DNA of 64,000 nt, taken from positions 597,855 through 661,854 of the forward strand of contig RPFO01000288.1 of the NCBI GenBank assembly GCA_009746045.1. Reading direction: 5' to 3'. Each line of letters opens with the position of its first letter. The stretch's first letter is position 1. Below are positions 53,683-64,000 of this stretch, piece by piece. The notes under the pieces are model-generated. The model was given only the letters and a program-made list of their open reading frames with translations. It was not told the DNA's origin and searched no databases. The stretch is from Mesostigma viride (lineage: Eukaryota > Streptophyta > Mesostigmatophyceae > Mesostigmatales > Mesostigmataceae). A program made the translations under genes and the position numbers.

Positions 53683-56600
53683 TCAGATGTGCGGAGATAC
53701 TATGCGATCCAGCCGGTCCACGACCTGTTTGTAGAGCTTGTGCCAAGGGGCAGCACCGAACAGATGTGGGTGACGTTGCAAAAAACATCGGACTTGACGG
53801 AGCATAATGGCTCGGTCATAGTCTTTGACCAATAAACGCTGCAAGAGTTCAACAAGAGTCGTGATGAAATCAACACGATAAGAACAAAGACGGGAAAAAC
53901 GATGTAACTGAGAAAGAACAACACCATATTTTGCTGTGTGGGAAAGGAGACTGTGAATATCGGGGTAACGAATAAAAGGAATTTGCTGGTATTTAGGATC
54001 CTTGCGCTTATCATAGACAGCCGTACGCCAGCCCTTCTTGTTATGGGTAATGTTAAGATCGAGGTAATTGCAATGAGTATCCTCCGACGTGAGCTTTAAT
54101 GTGAGGGACGCTTGCGGGTAGATGCCAGGCAGACCAGCGGTGATATACAAATGGGTTGCGAAATCAGGGTTGTCGAAAGCGATGACATCATCAATGTATC
54201 GACATGTATGGATAAAACGCCTGATGAGAACATCATCGTTTGAGGCAATGAGATTCTCCATGAATGCAAGCTCATAAGTGTATAGATAGAGGTTTGCAAG
54301 GAGCCCGGCACAGTTAGTGCCCATAGGGATGCCGATAGCTTGTTGGTATACATTGCCCGCAAAACAGATGAAGGTGTTATCAACAAGATAAGAGATCCAA
54401 TGGACAAGGTCAGCCTTCGTGATAATATAATTATAACCATCCCGCACGATAGCACCTGCCGCGATCCCTGAGAGCCACGTTGCCGTGGGCTTGGTCTGAG
54501 AAACACGCACGTGCAGGTGGTTGCGCCCGTGAGGCCTACGTGCATACAGACGAGTAAGGAGGCTATCTAAACGAGCTTTCAAATCGTGCAAATCTAGTGT
54601 GGTATATAGAGTGGTGAAATCATAGGTGGCTATGGGCATAGGTATACGTTTCTCTGCTGCTGTCTTAGAACGGCTAAGGGCGGCAAGGCGTAGGCGTACT
54701 TGGGCTGAGTCTATGACGATCCAACTACCAGCGCATTCATACCCGGCATTCGACAGCACCTCCACCCATAATGCATTGGCTTCGGGGAGAAGAGCATTCA
54801 AAGCATGGCAGATGAGTTTCGAGAGAGGCATCAGTGGGGCTGAATGCGACGCAGCAATGGTGCGCAAAGCAACAGGAGTTTTGTGCAGCTTAAGAGTGAG
54901 ATACAGATATGGGAACGTAGTGGTGGTGGCGCGTCGCTGCCGCTTAAGGAATGCCCGAGCAAAAATGTTTTGGCTGTGCAGAAAAGCCCGATGAGCAGCA
55001 GTGATACTGGCGGTGGACTGTGCACGCTGAACATAGGTAGGGCTGGACGCCAACTCGTGTTGCAAAGTAGCAAGGTAGTGCTTCTTGCATATGAAAGCAA
55101 AGTTGTTGGCACTCTTGTCAACACACGTGATGATAAAGTCCTGCTTGAAGTGGTCAAGAAGTGCTTTATCTGTGGTGTTGAGCCAGGTGGTGCGGTGGAC
55201 CTGCTGGAGACGGTAATCAAGCCTGGTGAGACGTGCATTGCATTCGTGAATGACGGCGCGAAACCACGGTTCCATGGCAAGGGGAGCAAGCTGTAGGTCC
55301 GTGCTCATGGCATTGCAGAATTTGCGCAGTGATGTGGAGAGCAGTGCATTCACCTCTTTGGCACACGTGCGCTGGACCCACGGCCGAAACTTGGTGCCTT
55401 TGGCAAAAAGGTCTACAAGCGTGTGGCTCGGCAGGATGCTGAGGTCAGCGGTCATGACGTGCTGTGAGGTGGGATCAAGGTACTTGAAATACCGTTGTTG
55501 TTGGCAGGGGCAGGGCCCTGCCAAGATGGTGGCCAGCTCGGTGGGCGTTGTATCGCGGCTGACCTTCCCGTTGCTGAAAACCATTTGTCCCAAGGTGGGA
55601 GAGTAATGCCAGGCGGCAATGGGAGTGCCGAAAGTGTTGCGCACCACGAGCGGCATCGCAGCCTGCACTTGCGGCAAATGCAGAATGTGTGGCAAACACA
55701 GCTCATCCATCGCAGCATGAATGAAAGGTGAGATCAGCAAACGGCGCGGACGCAGTGCATCTGCATTCCCATTGACACGGTGCCGAATGATACGTGAGAG
55801 AAGGCCTCGCAGACTAGTGGCATGGGAGCGGGGGACTTGCAGATCAGCTGGGGAGCACGACCCGACGGCAATGTGTAAGCTGGTAAGCTTCTTCAAGCTG
55901 CAGGCTTCGAGATAGGATGCATGAAAGTTGCCGCGTTGCATAAGCCGAGACATGTGACGTAAGCAGCGGAGACTGGTGGAGTAAAGGGAAGGATCGGTGG
56001 ACACATGTGTGGAAGGTGGAGGGGCCGGGGTGACGCTGGGGGGATAGGGGCGATATGGGTGGAGATTGTGCTTCAGACGCCAGGCACGGATGAACATAAG
56101 AGGGCGGGGACGGAGGGGAGGCGGGCGGCGGCGAGACCGAGCTTTGAAACTCTTGCCTTCAATGCAAAAACCGTGGGGCAGAAATGCATGTAACATTCGT
56201 TTCCAAAACGTTTCCCGATGCCCTGCGGCTTTGCGAAAAGCGGCGCCGGTAAAGGTGCCGGGGACATGTTCCAAGGGGACGACTCGCCAATCCCACCACC
56301 CGTATTGGGCCATGGCGCCATGTAGGGGGGTGTCGTCGTTGGCGGCAGGGCGGCCAATATGAAGGCGGCGTGCCGCTCGGACATGTTCCTGAAAACGCGT
56401 CCAGGCATCCCGTTGCGTCTGGCCAACGTAGATACGCTGAGGGTACCTGCGGTTGTAAATGGCATAAATGACGCGATGGGTGCTTACGGGGTGTGGGCGA
56501 GTGGAGTTGGTAAGCGACAAATGCGTGCGCTGTAAGCGCCGGAGGCGACGTAGAGTATGGTCATCCTTGCAGTGATGGTTATGGCGCGTGTTGATGCGAC

Positions 56601-56739
56601 AACGCTTCCGCCATGCCTGTGAGGAGATACGATAGGGGAACTGCCGAGAAATAGCAGTGTACTTCCGGTAATCAATGCCACTGGATTGCCGTATTCTGTG
56701 GAGGGTAAGAGCATGCCAGAAAGTCATAAGGTGTTTCAT
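53683..56739 (-). CDS. PLE polyprotein: N-terminal GIY-YIG endonuclease plus reverse transcriptase, 1018 aa
   Basis: The uninterrupted ORF begins at the ATG at 56739. Residues about 89-195 form a GIY-YIG nuclease: VIYAIYN, IYVGQTQ, the Arg of TRFQEH and the Glu of HRETFWKRM are in the expected order. A basic linker follows (FKARSRRR). Residues about 220-640 are the PLE-specific N-terminal RT extension. The palm follows: motif A YDFTTLYTTLD (Asp 707), motif B AIGIPMGTNCAGLLANL, motif C RYIDDVIAFD (848-851), then the DTHCNYLDLNIT segment and a C-terminal thumb-like region. Classical Penelope elements have GIY-YIG at the C-terminus, so the order here is permuted. The protein would nick target DNA and prime reverse transcription there. 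A CCACAG about 45 bases into the ORF could be a splice acceptor, in which case the first codons would differ. All catalytic motifs are intact, so this copy may be active. Confidence 0.93.
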   Translation of the reverse strand: MKHLMTFWHALTLHRIRQSSGIDYRKYTAISRQFPYRISSQAWRKRCRINTRHNHHCKDDHTLRRLRRLQRTHLSLTNSTRPHPVSTHRVIYAIYNRRYPQRIYVGQTQRDAWTRFQEHVRAARRLHIGRPAANDDTPLHGAMAQYGWWDWRVVPLEHVPGTFTGAAFRKAAGHRETFWKRMLHAFLPHGFCIEGKSFKARSRRRPPPLRPRPLMFIRAWRLKHNLHPYRPYPPSVTPAPPPSTHVSTDPSLYSTSLRCLRHMSRLMQRGNFHASYLEACSLKKLTSLHIAVGSCSPADLQVPRSHATSLRGLLSRIIRHRVNGNADALRPRRLLISPFIHAAMDELCLPHILHLPQVQAAMPLVVRNTFGTPIAAWHYSPTLGQMVFSNGKVSRDTTPTELATILAGPCPCQQQRYFKYLDPTSQHVMTADLSILPSHTLVDLFAKGTKFRPWVQRTCAKEVNALLSTSLRKFCNAMSTDLQLAPLAMEPWFRAVIHECNARLTRLDYRLQQVHRTTWLNTTDKALLDHFKQDFIITCVDKSANNFAFICKKHYLATLQHELASSPTYVQRAQSTASITAAHRAFLHSQNIFARAFLKRQRRATTTTFPYLYLTLKLHKTPVALRTIAASHSAPLMPLSKLICHALNALLPEANALWVEVLSNAGYECAGSWIVIDSAQVRLRLAALSRSKTAAEKRIPMPIATYDFTTLYTTLDLHDLKARLDSLLTRLYARRPHGRNHLHVRVSQTKPTATWLSGIAAGAIVRDGYNYIITKADLVHWISYLVDNTFICFAGNVYQQAIGIPMGTNCAGLLANLYLYTYELAFMENLIASNDDVLIRRFIHTCRYIDDVIAFDNPDFATHLYITAGLPGIYPQASLTLKLTSEDTHCNYLDLNITHNKKGWRTAVYDKRKDPKYQQIPFIRYPDIHSLLSHTAKYGVVLSQLHRFSRLCSYRVDFITTLVELLQRLLVKDYDRAIMLRQVRCFLQRHPHLFGAAPWHKLYKQVVDRLDRIVSPHI

Positions 56740-57674
56740 GATGATTCAGATGCACTGAGAGCTAAGACATCAAACAGAACCAGAGCGGAGCATATTGAGG
56801 TAAGTCAATATTCACTGCGTAACACCCGTTACGCGATAGCGGTGGTCCATGATGCATCTCCCCGGGGCAGGATGTGGCTAACAACACAGCTGAATGGACT
56901 CGGAACATGTGGATTCCCAGTGGGGGGGCCTTCCAATTGTCATACTTGACACCTCTTTCCTGTAACGAAAAGATTTCCCTTCTTCATGTTCCAGATGAGT
57001 CACCGTGCTCCTGCCTTTGTGTTTTTTTGGCGTTTGTAAAGAGATATGGGAGGGTAAACAAAAGCAAAGGCTGATATTGCCGTGTGGGGGGCCCGATCCT
57101 TGGTTAGTCTCTCAAGTGCCCACAGAAAAACACGAGAGTAGCACACACAGCGCGCAGCCCAGCCTAGCTCCCTCAGTAAAGTAAAAGAAAAAGGACAAGA
57201 ACAGCAAAACAAACGAGAACAAGAAAAAGAACAAAACACAGACACGTAGTGCAATGTGAGCGGAATGATGGAGGAAGGTGAGAGGGGGACATCGTATTGA
57301 ATGTGTAGGCATTGAGGCAGCCGAAGCGTCCCATCCCCGGGTACATTCGTGGCTTTCAAAAAAGCCACAACCTGCGTGGAAGAGGAAAATGCAGGAACGA
57401 TGAGTATGATCCTGAAAACGAGGTTGAGGAAACGCGGAGAGGAAATGCCGGCCGCTGAAACGATTCCGATGGAACTATGGGTTTCGCCGACATGAGGCGG
57501 TGCAGCTGACTATCTCTATGGTGTCGTGTGTGACCGGGAGTGCCGGTTCACGTGCGCACTAGTCGGACTAGCCCGACGACATGTGTGCTTGGTTGCCCAC
57601 GGCTGAAATCCTCTTGCCCGTCATGCAAAGGCCACGCCTCCTAGCCGAAAACGAACTATATTCAACCAATTTAA

Positions 57675-57965
57675 TATCAAAGAGACAACCAGCGCAGGCC
57701 AGAAATCGGGAGAATCCGGACCATGGTAGCTCGAGCCTGCCGTTATCTTTTCCGCGTTTTCGAGTCGTTCAGTATGATGAAGATGAATGGTGATGGAAAT
57801 GTGTATCCTTGTGCATTGAAATTATGGCTGGCTTACGTGTGGAGCGACTAGATGACCTAGACGGTGGGGCCGGAAACAGCATCCTTGATCAGGGCGTGTG
57901 TTTCTAGCCTAACTGGCCGGGAGTGTCTAGTGGTGAGCACCATTGCTGCGATCGCTCTCCCACCA
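57675..57965 (-). repeat. Upstream pseudo-LTR of the PLE
   Basis: It is nearly identical to 53124-53414, in the same orientation, and truncated. In this family such tandem copies supply the promoter, and hammerhead ribozymes often lie in them. I did not find a convincing hammerhead core here. Confidence 0.9.
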
Positions 57966-58196
57966 CAATCGGTATTATAGGCCATATGCCCCTTCTCAAG
58001 GGCTATGTGCTACATATACTCCCAACGGAGTTATGTTCCTAATTAATTAATTAATTAATCAATCAATCACACGGCACGATGCTCCGATGTTCATGGCCAA
58101 TCCTAGCTAACTAGGTTTTCAATAAAAGTTGTCCACACAGGGTGTTGTTTGATGCTCCCATTAATTCGATGCTCCCATTAATTAATTAATTAAACT

Positions 58197-58470
58197 CATG
58201 CTCCCGTTGGGGAGTCACGGAGCATCAACCCCGATGGATGGATGGGGGGGTACACGCAATCCTACCGGTCTAAGCTATCTACAAGCAATCTACAAGCTAT
58301 CTACAAGCTACCTACAAAACAGTCCTATAGATCTATGCCCACGACCCTAGGGGTCTTGTCTAGCATGCAGTCTACGTGTGCAAAACACGCTCCTTCCCCA
58401 CTGCAAGGGGGGTTGTTGTCCTCTATGACCTGGGCCCACTTGGCCTTGTCCATCATCTTTTTCCAAATCA
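58197..58470 (-). mobile_element. Short LINE family B copy
   Basis: A 5'-truncated 3' end. It duplicates 58514-58804 and carries the hairpin CTCCCGTTGGGGAG and a TTAATTAA tail. Between 57988 and 58190 only LINE tails and TTAA repeats occur. Confidence 0.85.
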
Positions 58471-58504
58471 AGTTTAATTAATTAATTAATTAATTTTAAT
58501 TAAT

Positions 58505-59505
58505 TAATTAATTAAACTCATGCTCCCGTTGGGGAGTCACGGAGCATCAACCCCGATGGATGGATGGATGGATGGATGGGGGGGTACACGCAATCCTACC
58601 GGTCTAAGCTATCTACAAGCAATCTACAAGCTATCTACAAGCTACCTACAAAACAGTCCTATAGATCTATGCCCACGACCCTAGGGGTCTTGTCTAGCAT
58701 GCAGTCTACGTGTGCAAAACACGCTCCTTCCCCACTGCAAGGGGGGTTGTTGTCCTCTATGACCTGGGCCCACTTGGCCTTGTCCATCATCTTTTTCCAA
58801 ATCACGGAGAGGCCTAGGCCCCCCATGTCCTCTACGAGCTGGTCTTTGAAGGTGCGGGCCTTGCGGCGTCTAACATCACTGGGCCCGGCCCACCTGAGGA
58901 GGTGCCGGCCCGGCTGGGCGGGGCGCAGCCCTGCAGAGGGGCCCCGTGAGGTGTCTACCTGGTTGGTGCGAGCTAAGTGCCCTACTAGCATCAGGCGCCG
59001 CTGCTTGATGGTGCTGGTGATAAGTGGCAGGCCGAGATACAAGTCCTCCTTGCGGACATGAGCAGCGTATCCTACTCGATAAATTGACCGCAGCATGTTG
59101 GTGACCGCGCCATCCAGCTTGTTGGCAAGGTCGGCAGTGAGAGTCCATGTCTCGGCCCCGTACGTAAGAACAGGGAGGACAAGGACCTTAAACAGGTCCT
59201 GTTTCTCTAGCTTGCCCAAGGGCTTGCGCCACAGGGCCCGGTATTGGCGTAAAGCGTGCCAGGCGAGGGAGATACGGTGGTCCACATCGGCCTCGCAGCT
59301 GGGGAGTTAGCTACCCAGCAACTTGACGCGGTCCCGATACAGGACTCGAGAGCCGTCAAGGAGAAAGAGGTCGGGCGGGGGCTGAGTGATCCCAATCGAC
59401 AGAGCCTCAGTCTTCTTGCTGACCTCAAGCCCCACCGCACGGGCCTCGATTGCCAGGCAGTCAAGCCACGTCTGCACGTGCTCAGTGTCCTCGAAGAGAT
59501 GCTCC
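58505..59505 (-). mobile_element. LINE family B copy, longer
   Basis: The main frame runs 59285-58659 (HRISLAWHALRQY, LTYGAETWTLT, RRLMLVGHLARTNQVD). A stop near 59307 separates it from the upstream frame (VQTWLDCLAIEARAVGLEVS). It is 5'-truncated right after the YADD motif position, near 59505, and is not functional. It sits about 170 bases beyond the stop of the beta-lactamase-like gene and may interrupt its 3' UTR. Confidence 0.85.
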
Positions 59506-59673
59506 CATAGCAAGGCGCACCGTCTGTTTGGGCTCCACCGAGGGTGGACAATAACTGGCAGATGGTGCACTGCGTGCCAGTAAAGTATAGGGCATGGCAT
59601 GCCAATAAAGTGTGGAGCAGCTTGATCGATGCAGCAGTTATGGCAGCCCAAGCGGGCCAAGGGCCAAGGCAAT

Positions 59674-62600
59674 TCACCGCTGCCTTTCCCCTCTGCTCAA
59701 AGCTTGCTGATTAAAGTAAAGGACCCGTAAGAAACCAGTGGTAATAAATATGGCCGGCAGCATGACCGTCGGCAGCCACCCGAAGACTTTATCTGGATGG
59801 CAATATCTCCTCGGCTCACCAACAGGGTCCCTCGTCTTCCCTTTCTTCAACTTCTTCCCTCGGTGAGCGCGTGCGCAGACCGCAGGCTCCGCCCACGTGT
59901 CCTGCTGGGCGTCTCTTGGTGGTGTGTGTGCTGGCGAGTCATCAAGTGGCAAGTCAGCCCCTGCGTCACGGCTCAACGCTACCGCGGACGGCCTGCCACT
60001 GGAGACGCACCCAAGTGAGGGAGCCACAACGCGGACACGAAGGCCGACACCCGTGCCCGCACTTGTGCTGTCACCAGCACCCCTGTCGCAGGGCGAGCCC
60101 TGGCCCCCAGCCGCAACAACACCTCTACCGCCGCTACCGCTTCGTTCCCCTTCAGCAAGGCCGTCCCCAGCGGCGCTGAAACCAACGGGTTGGTCGCCCT
60201 CAACCCCCAAGTCGGACGCATCCACGGAATGTGCACCAACAGATCTTGCCTCACTTCCCCCCTCAGCAGTCACCGCCGCGCCACCCTCCTCATCCTTGCC
60301 TCCCTCCAGCAATCGTGGCTCACCCTGCCAGGCGGCCGCATTCCCTTCCACAACCGGTTGCCCAGCACACGCGGCATCGCTGGAGTCCTCCTTGGCACCC
60401 CCCGCGCAAAAAGCACACGACTTCCTGTCCCTCTCCCCTCCAGTATCGCGTCGCACCGACCCATCCCACGGCCCCCATGGGCTGTCCCCCCGCACGAACC
60501 ACGCCTGCGAGAGGGAAGCGGTCGCCGACGGCCTGGGCCCCGCGTCCTGCGCCCGGTGGTGGTGGTGATGGTGGTGGTGGGGGTGATGGCAGTGCGCCGG
60601 GAGAGGGCCAGGCTTTCCGTGCGTGACGGGCGGCGACGGTGGCACAGGCACTGCAGGCTTGGCCCTGCCCCCCTTGTCGCTCCCGACCCCGGCCCTGCTG
60701 CTACCTTTACCGGGCGAGGATTGTCTGGACGTGACGCTCCCCTTTCCCGTGCCTGCCCCCGCACCCGTCTGCATCACTGCCGCCGCTGCCGCAGCCACCT
60801 GGCCCGGCTCCTCTGTGTGCGCGCCGTGGGACGTGGCGTGCGAGCTGGCCAGGCGGTCCTCCCCCACCCTGGCAGGGAGCGCCGCGTGGTCCCCACCACC
60901 CGCACCCTGCGTCGCGCTTATGCTCACCGCCGCGGCATCGCTGGCCCCCGCCCCCTCCGGCACCAACGCAATGTCCTCGTCAGTGGCCTGCTGCAGCGAT
61001 GTGTGGGCTGGCTTCTTGGGTGAGCGAGGGGAGGCCGGCACACCGTGGACGGTGCCCGCGGCTTGGCCATCTGCCGAAGGGGAGGCTACCGCGCCATGAC
61101 CCGAGCCCGCGACCGGCTCCGCCAGCGTTGCGCTCGCAGCCGTCGAGTCCAGGGGTATGCTGGCCCCCGCGCCGCCGTGCTTGGCGCGCGTGCCGTCAGC
61201 CGCCGCCTCCATGCCCTCCTTGTCCTTGTCCCCCCCCCTGGCCCACTTGGGCGTGAGGTGCGCCAGCAGGTCCACGTCGAGGCTCTTCTCCACCATCGTC
61301 TCCGCCACCTCCATGACCGCGTCGGCGATGGCTGGGCGCACCTCGCGGATGTACTCGCTGCTCTCCACATCCTGGGGCCAAGCACGCATGTGGAAATACA
61401 TACTACGAAAGTGTTAGGAAGCCTTCGAAAGTGTTCACAATTATGAGCGATTGCTAGCGATTGTTAGGGATTGCTAGCAAGTGCTAGCAAGTGTTAGCAA
61501 GCGTTCGTGGATGTACCAGGGTTTGTGTTCTCGCGCATGGCCCTCCACATCCTATAAGGCCACGCCAAGCCACGCACACGCAAATTGGGGGGCATTAACA
61601 GGTGCCAGTAATTATTGTTATTGCTCCCTGCTCTCCGCGTCCTGGCGCACGGCACAGGGATAGGTATCAATGATGGCACCAATGTCAGTTGCAGATGTTT
61701 TCTGTTTAGCTTTCCACACCTGGGCCGCGCCATGCACCTTTAAGATGCAGTATCAGCAACCGTGGTAGTGTTGAGCACCTGCCGCCCCCGCCTCAATCCA
61801 CACGCCATGAGAAGTGCCAGCGCGGGTTACAAGTATCAGCGGCCCTTCACGTTGGGGCGCGCGACACCTGGGCAGATTAATGATAATGGTACTAATCGGT
61901 TTAGCAATTATTTGATGATGGAATAAATAGAAATAGGGATTATTTGATAATGGTATTAACAGCCATAGGGTAATGCCGTCTAGAGCAGTATAAACACAAC
62001 TATTCACATAGCGTCGACTGTTAGCTACCCATAGCAACCGTATCTGCCCACAACCATAGTATTGAGGACCACCACCACACAGCACGGTGCTATACTGTAC
62101 TACAGTGACCATGTGGCCACCGGACGCTGGCCTCACCGCAAAGGGGTGCACCGCGTTGGTGAGCAGCGCCACAAACACGTCATGGTCTGGGTCCACCCAC
62201 AGGGACGCGCCTGCAAGGGGGGGGGGGGGGGGGGGAGGGAACGAGCCACGGCATGAGCAGAAGCAGGAGCGGTGAGGCCTCTCCCTTGATACCCCGATGC
62301 CAGTCCTTTGCAGAGATGTGGCCTCTCTTATGGACAGGGAGGCGACCGTTTTCTCCTTAGCCCCCGGTTATTGCTGGGAAGTGAAACACAGACCCTCCGC
62401 AGGGATTCCCACGTGTGGCCACCCACCTAGCAACGCACAGGCCGGGGAGCGAACTGCCACTGGCGCTCCTCCACCTACATAAAGGGGGCTGTGATGGTCA
62501 CTGTCTACGCACCTCCACCTATAATCCTACCACAGAAGGCGGCTGTGATGATCAGCACCATAAGCGAATAAACCAAGCTATTTGGCTCGTTGGTAGGCTG

Positions 62601-63319
62601 GTTACTTGGCTAGTTAGTGGTAGGCTCGTTACCAACTCTTAAGCGCGTTGGCTAACTGGCCATCCTCTTCCTTTGGCTGCCTTTATCCCCTTGTGTCTTT
62701 CTCTCCTTTCCTTTCCTCAACCCGTTGACTGCGGAACGTACCCCTGGTGGCAGCCCAGAGTATTCCATCCACCCTAGCGCGCCCACCCTACAACAGTACG
62801 ATCGATGCACCGTGCAGCAGGGGAGCTTCTACGCCTCCCACCCCACGCAGGCCACGTGAGCCACCGCGGGAGCATCCCCCCACCCGGATCCAACACGCAC
62901 AACAACGTGGGCCCCCGTGTGCAATGTGGGCTCACGTCGAAAGGCGATGGCGCACTAGAGCGCGGCATGTGGGCACCCACCCGTGAACCCACCCCACAGT
63001 TGGGTAGCAGACCCATTAACCCACCATATCTGTAGCAACACATCTGCACCTGTAGTGACACATCTGCATCTGTAACACCCACCCGTGAACCCACCCCACA
63101 GTTGGGTAGCAGACCCATTAACCCACCATATCTGTAGCAACACATCTGCACCTGTAGTGACACATCTGCATCTGTAACACCCACCCGTGAACCCACCCTA
63201 GTTGGGTAGCAGACGGTGAGCGCCCACCTGTAAAACCCGTGTGCCCGAACGTGCGAGGGCCCATCTTGGAACCCGCCGACGTGTACCCGCTCTCGGACCG
63301 CCGCGACGAGGTGTCCCAC
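59674..63319 (-). CDS. Serine beta-lactamase/CubicO-like protein, C-terminal three exons (partial)
   Basis: Exons 63319-63228, 62210-62137 and 61371-59674 join in phase (CAG acceptors; donors ACAG|GTGGGC and GCG|GTGAGG). The first reads WDTSSRRSESGYTSAG...TFGHTGFTG, the second ASLWVDPDHDVFVALLTNAV, the third starts DVESSEYIREVRPAIADAV. This is the conserved C-terminal block of class C-like serine hydrolases, with HTG in place of the third KTG motif. HTG variants occur in esterase-type and LACTB-like members. The SxxK and YxN motifs would be upstream, outside the window. After the domain the last exon adds about 500 disordered residues (Ala/Gly/Ser/Pro, a run of His) and ends with a hydrophobic segment (WLPTVMLPAIFITTGFLRVL), probably a membrane helix. 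Substrate is unknown. No clear TGTAA follows the stop before the LINE B copy. Confidence 0.75.
62974..63212. repeat. 102-bp tandem duplication, 2.3 units
   Basis: The unit begins CACCCACCCGTGAACCCACC. The copies are almost identical. It lies in the intron between the first two visible exons of the beta-lactamase-like gene and ends close to the donor of the upstream exon. Confidence 0.9.
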
Positions 63320-63774
63320 CTGGCAGGGGGTGACCGCGTACGCCAGTTGTGTTTGTTTGGGTGGAGGTTGCGGGTGGGAGAGCGGGTGGGTAAGAAATTT
63401 ATGACTCTTCACATCAACATCACAACCACCCTGCCAGGTAGCTAGCAGAGTGAAGTGAGCCGAGTAGATGATCAGACTTTGTCCGTAGCACCCAGGTGAC
63501 GGCAGGCAGCAAGAGTGCATGCGGTTTGGTAAGTGGGCAATTTGTGCCTCCATGCCCCCCCCACACACTCCCACACCCCCACGCCCCCACGCACCCACGC
63601 CCCCACGCCCCCACGCCCGCCCGCACGTGCCCGCAATGACCTGTTAGCCCGCCCGCATGTGCCCGCAATGACCGGTTATCATCATAGGCATGAAGACACC
63701 TTTGCTCCGACGGGTGTTTGACACGATGACCCTTCCCATGTGGCCTCTCACAAAGACCAGCTCGCTCCAAGAGC
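63320..63774. other. Intron of the beta-lactamase-like gene; no exon found
   Basis: Upstream of the 63319 acceptor I find no segment encoding the expected preceding region of the hydrolase domain, so the next exon probably lies beyond 64000. Confidence 0.4.
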
Positions 63775-63970
63775 CCCTACAGTGATCCTGCGCGCCTACA
63801 GTGATCCAGCGCGCCTACAGCGATCCAGCGTGCCTACAGTGACCCAGTGCGCCTACAGTGACCCGGCGTGCCTACAGTGATCCAGCGCGCCTACAGTGAC
63901 CCAGCGCGCCTACAGTGATCCAGCGCGCCTACAGCGATCCAGCGTGCCTACAGTGACCCAGTGCGCCTGC
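63775..63970. repeat. 19-bp minisatellite, about 10 units
   Basis: The unit is CCTACAGTGATCCAGCGCG with G/A and C/T variants. The unit lies at the right end of the window. Confidence 0.9.
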
Positions 63971-64000
63971 GACCCCCCCACCCCCACCCCCCCTAGCACC

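Larger units (their letters stand above)
53127..57971 (-). mobile_element. Complete permuted Penelope-like retroelement ('Chlamys'-type) with pseudo-LTR
   Basis: The 4.85-kb unit is flanked by a 16-bp direct repeat GTATTATAGGCCATAT at 53111-53126 and 57972-57987. From 5' (high coordinates) the order is a truncated copy of the element's own 3' region (pseudo-LTR), about 930 bp of leader, a 1018-codon ORF, and the 3' region. The tandem partial repeat is typical of Penelope-like elements. The N-terminal position of GIY-YIG is typical of the permuted clade described from green algae and some protists and animals. Both flanks look like the tail of a LINE A copy. Confidence 0.92.

Noticed and set aside
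53683-56739. A group II intron maturase or telomerase RT
   Set aside because: The order of motifs, the GIY-YIG domain, the pseudo-LTR and the target duplication all fit Penelope-like elements, and no intron RNA domain V is apparent.

Overview
The window looks like nuclear DNA of a chlorophycean green alga, probably of the Chlamydomonadales. The signs are GC-rich exons, short spliceosomal exons split by repeat-filled introns, UGUAA-type poly(A) signals after stop codons, proteins rich in Ala/Gly/Pro/Ser runs, and a permuted Penelope-like retroelement of the kind known from green algae ('Chlamys' group). The species cannot be named from this sequence. I see no rRNA, CRISPR array or intact tRNA gene.

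Layout. 1-2.0 kb: the 3' end of a gene with a glycosyltransferase-2-like C-terminus (+). 2.06-11.48 kb: a complete Ty3/gypsy chromovirus (-) with 703-bp LTRs, 5-bp target duplication, primer-binding site, polypurine tract, frame-broken gag-pol and an extra ORF after pol. 11.5-21 kb: a nest of non-LTR elements. Three related LINE families (called A, B and C here) and Penelope-like (PLE) 3' ends are inserted into one another, with a 1.77-kb terminal-inverted-repeat DNA element. 22-30.6 kb: a large low-complexity protein gene (-), of unknown function, with introns filled by a 20-bp minisatellite, a CCCCTG array and a SINE. 31-33.7 kb: a MITE-like element and simple repeats. 33.7-47.3 kb: a 12-exon gene (+) for a C2-domain protein with a C-terminal coiled coil. 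Its exons can be joined in frame to about 469 residues, and its introns carry several minisatellites. 48-59.5 kb: a second retroelement nest holding an apparently intact 1018-codon PLE with an N-terminal GIY-YIG endonuclease, pseudo-LTR and 16-bp target duplication, plus a near-identical truncated sister copy. 59.7-63.3 kb: the last three exons of a serine beta-lactamase/CubicO-like gene (-) with a very long disordered tail and a C-terminal membrane segment. Its catalytic N-terminal part lies beyond the window.

How it fits together. Four host genes are separated and loaded by mobile DNA. Retrotransposition signatures (target-site duplications, 5' truncation, 3' tails) can be read directly for the chromovirus, two LINE B copies, two SINE copies and the PLE. 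Most long open frames in the window run through minisatellites and are not genes. The most unusual items are the PLE unit, the unassigned ORF after pol, the inverted-repeat element with subterminal palindromes, the shared hairpin-plus-TTAA tails of the LINE families, and a host gene with three GC-AG introns and a duplicated exon.
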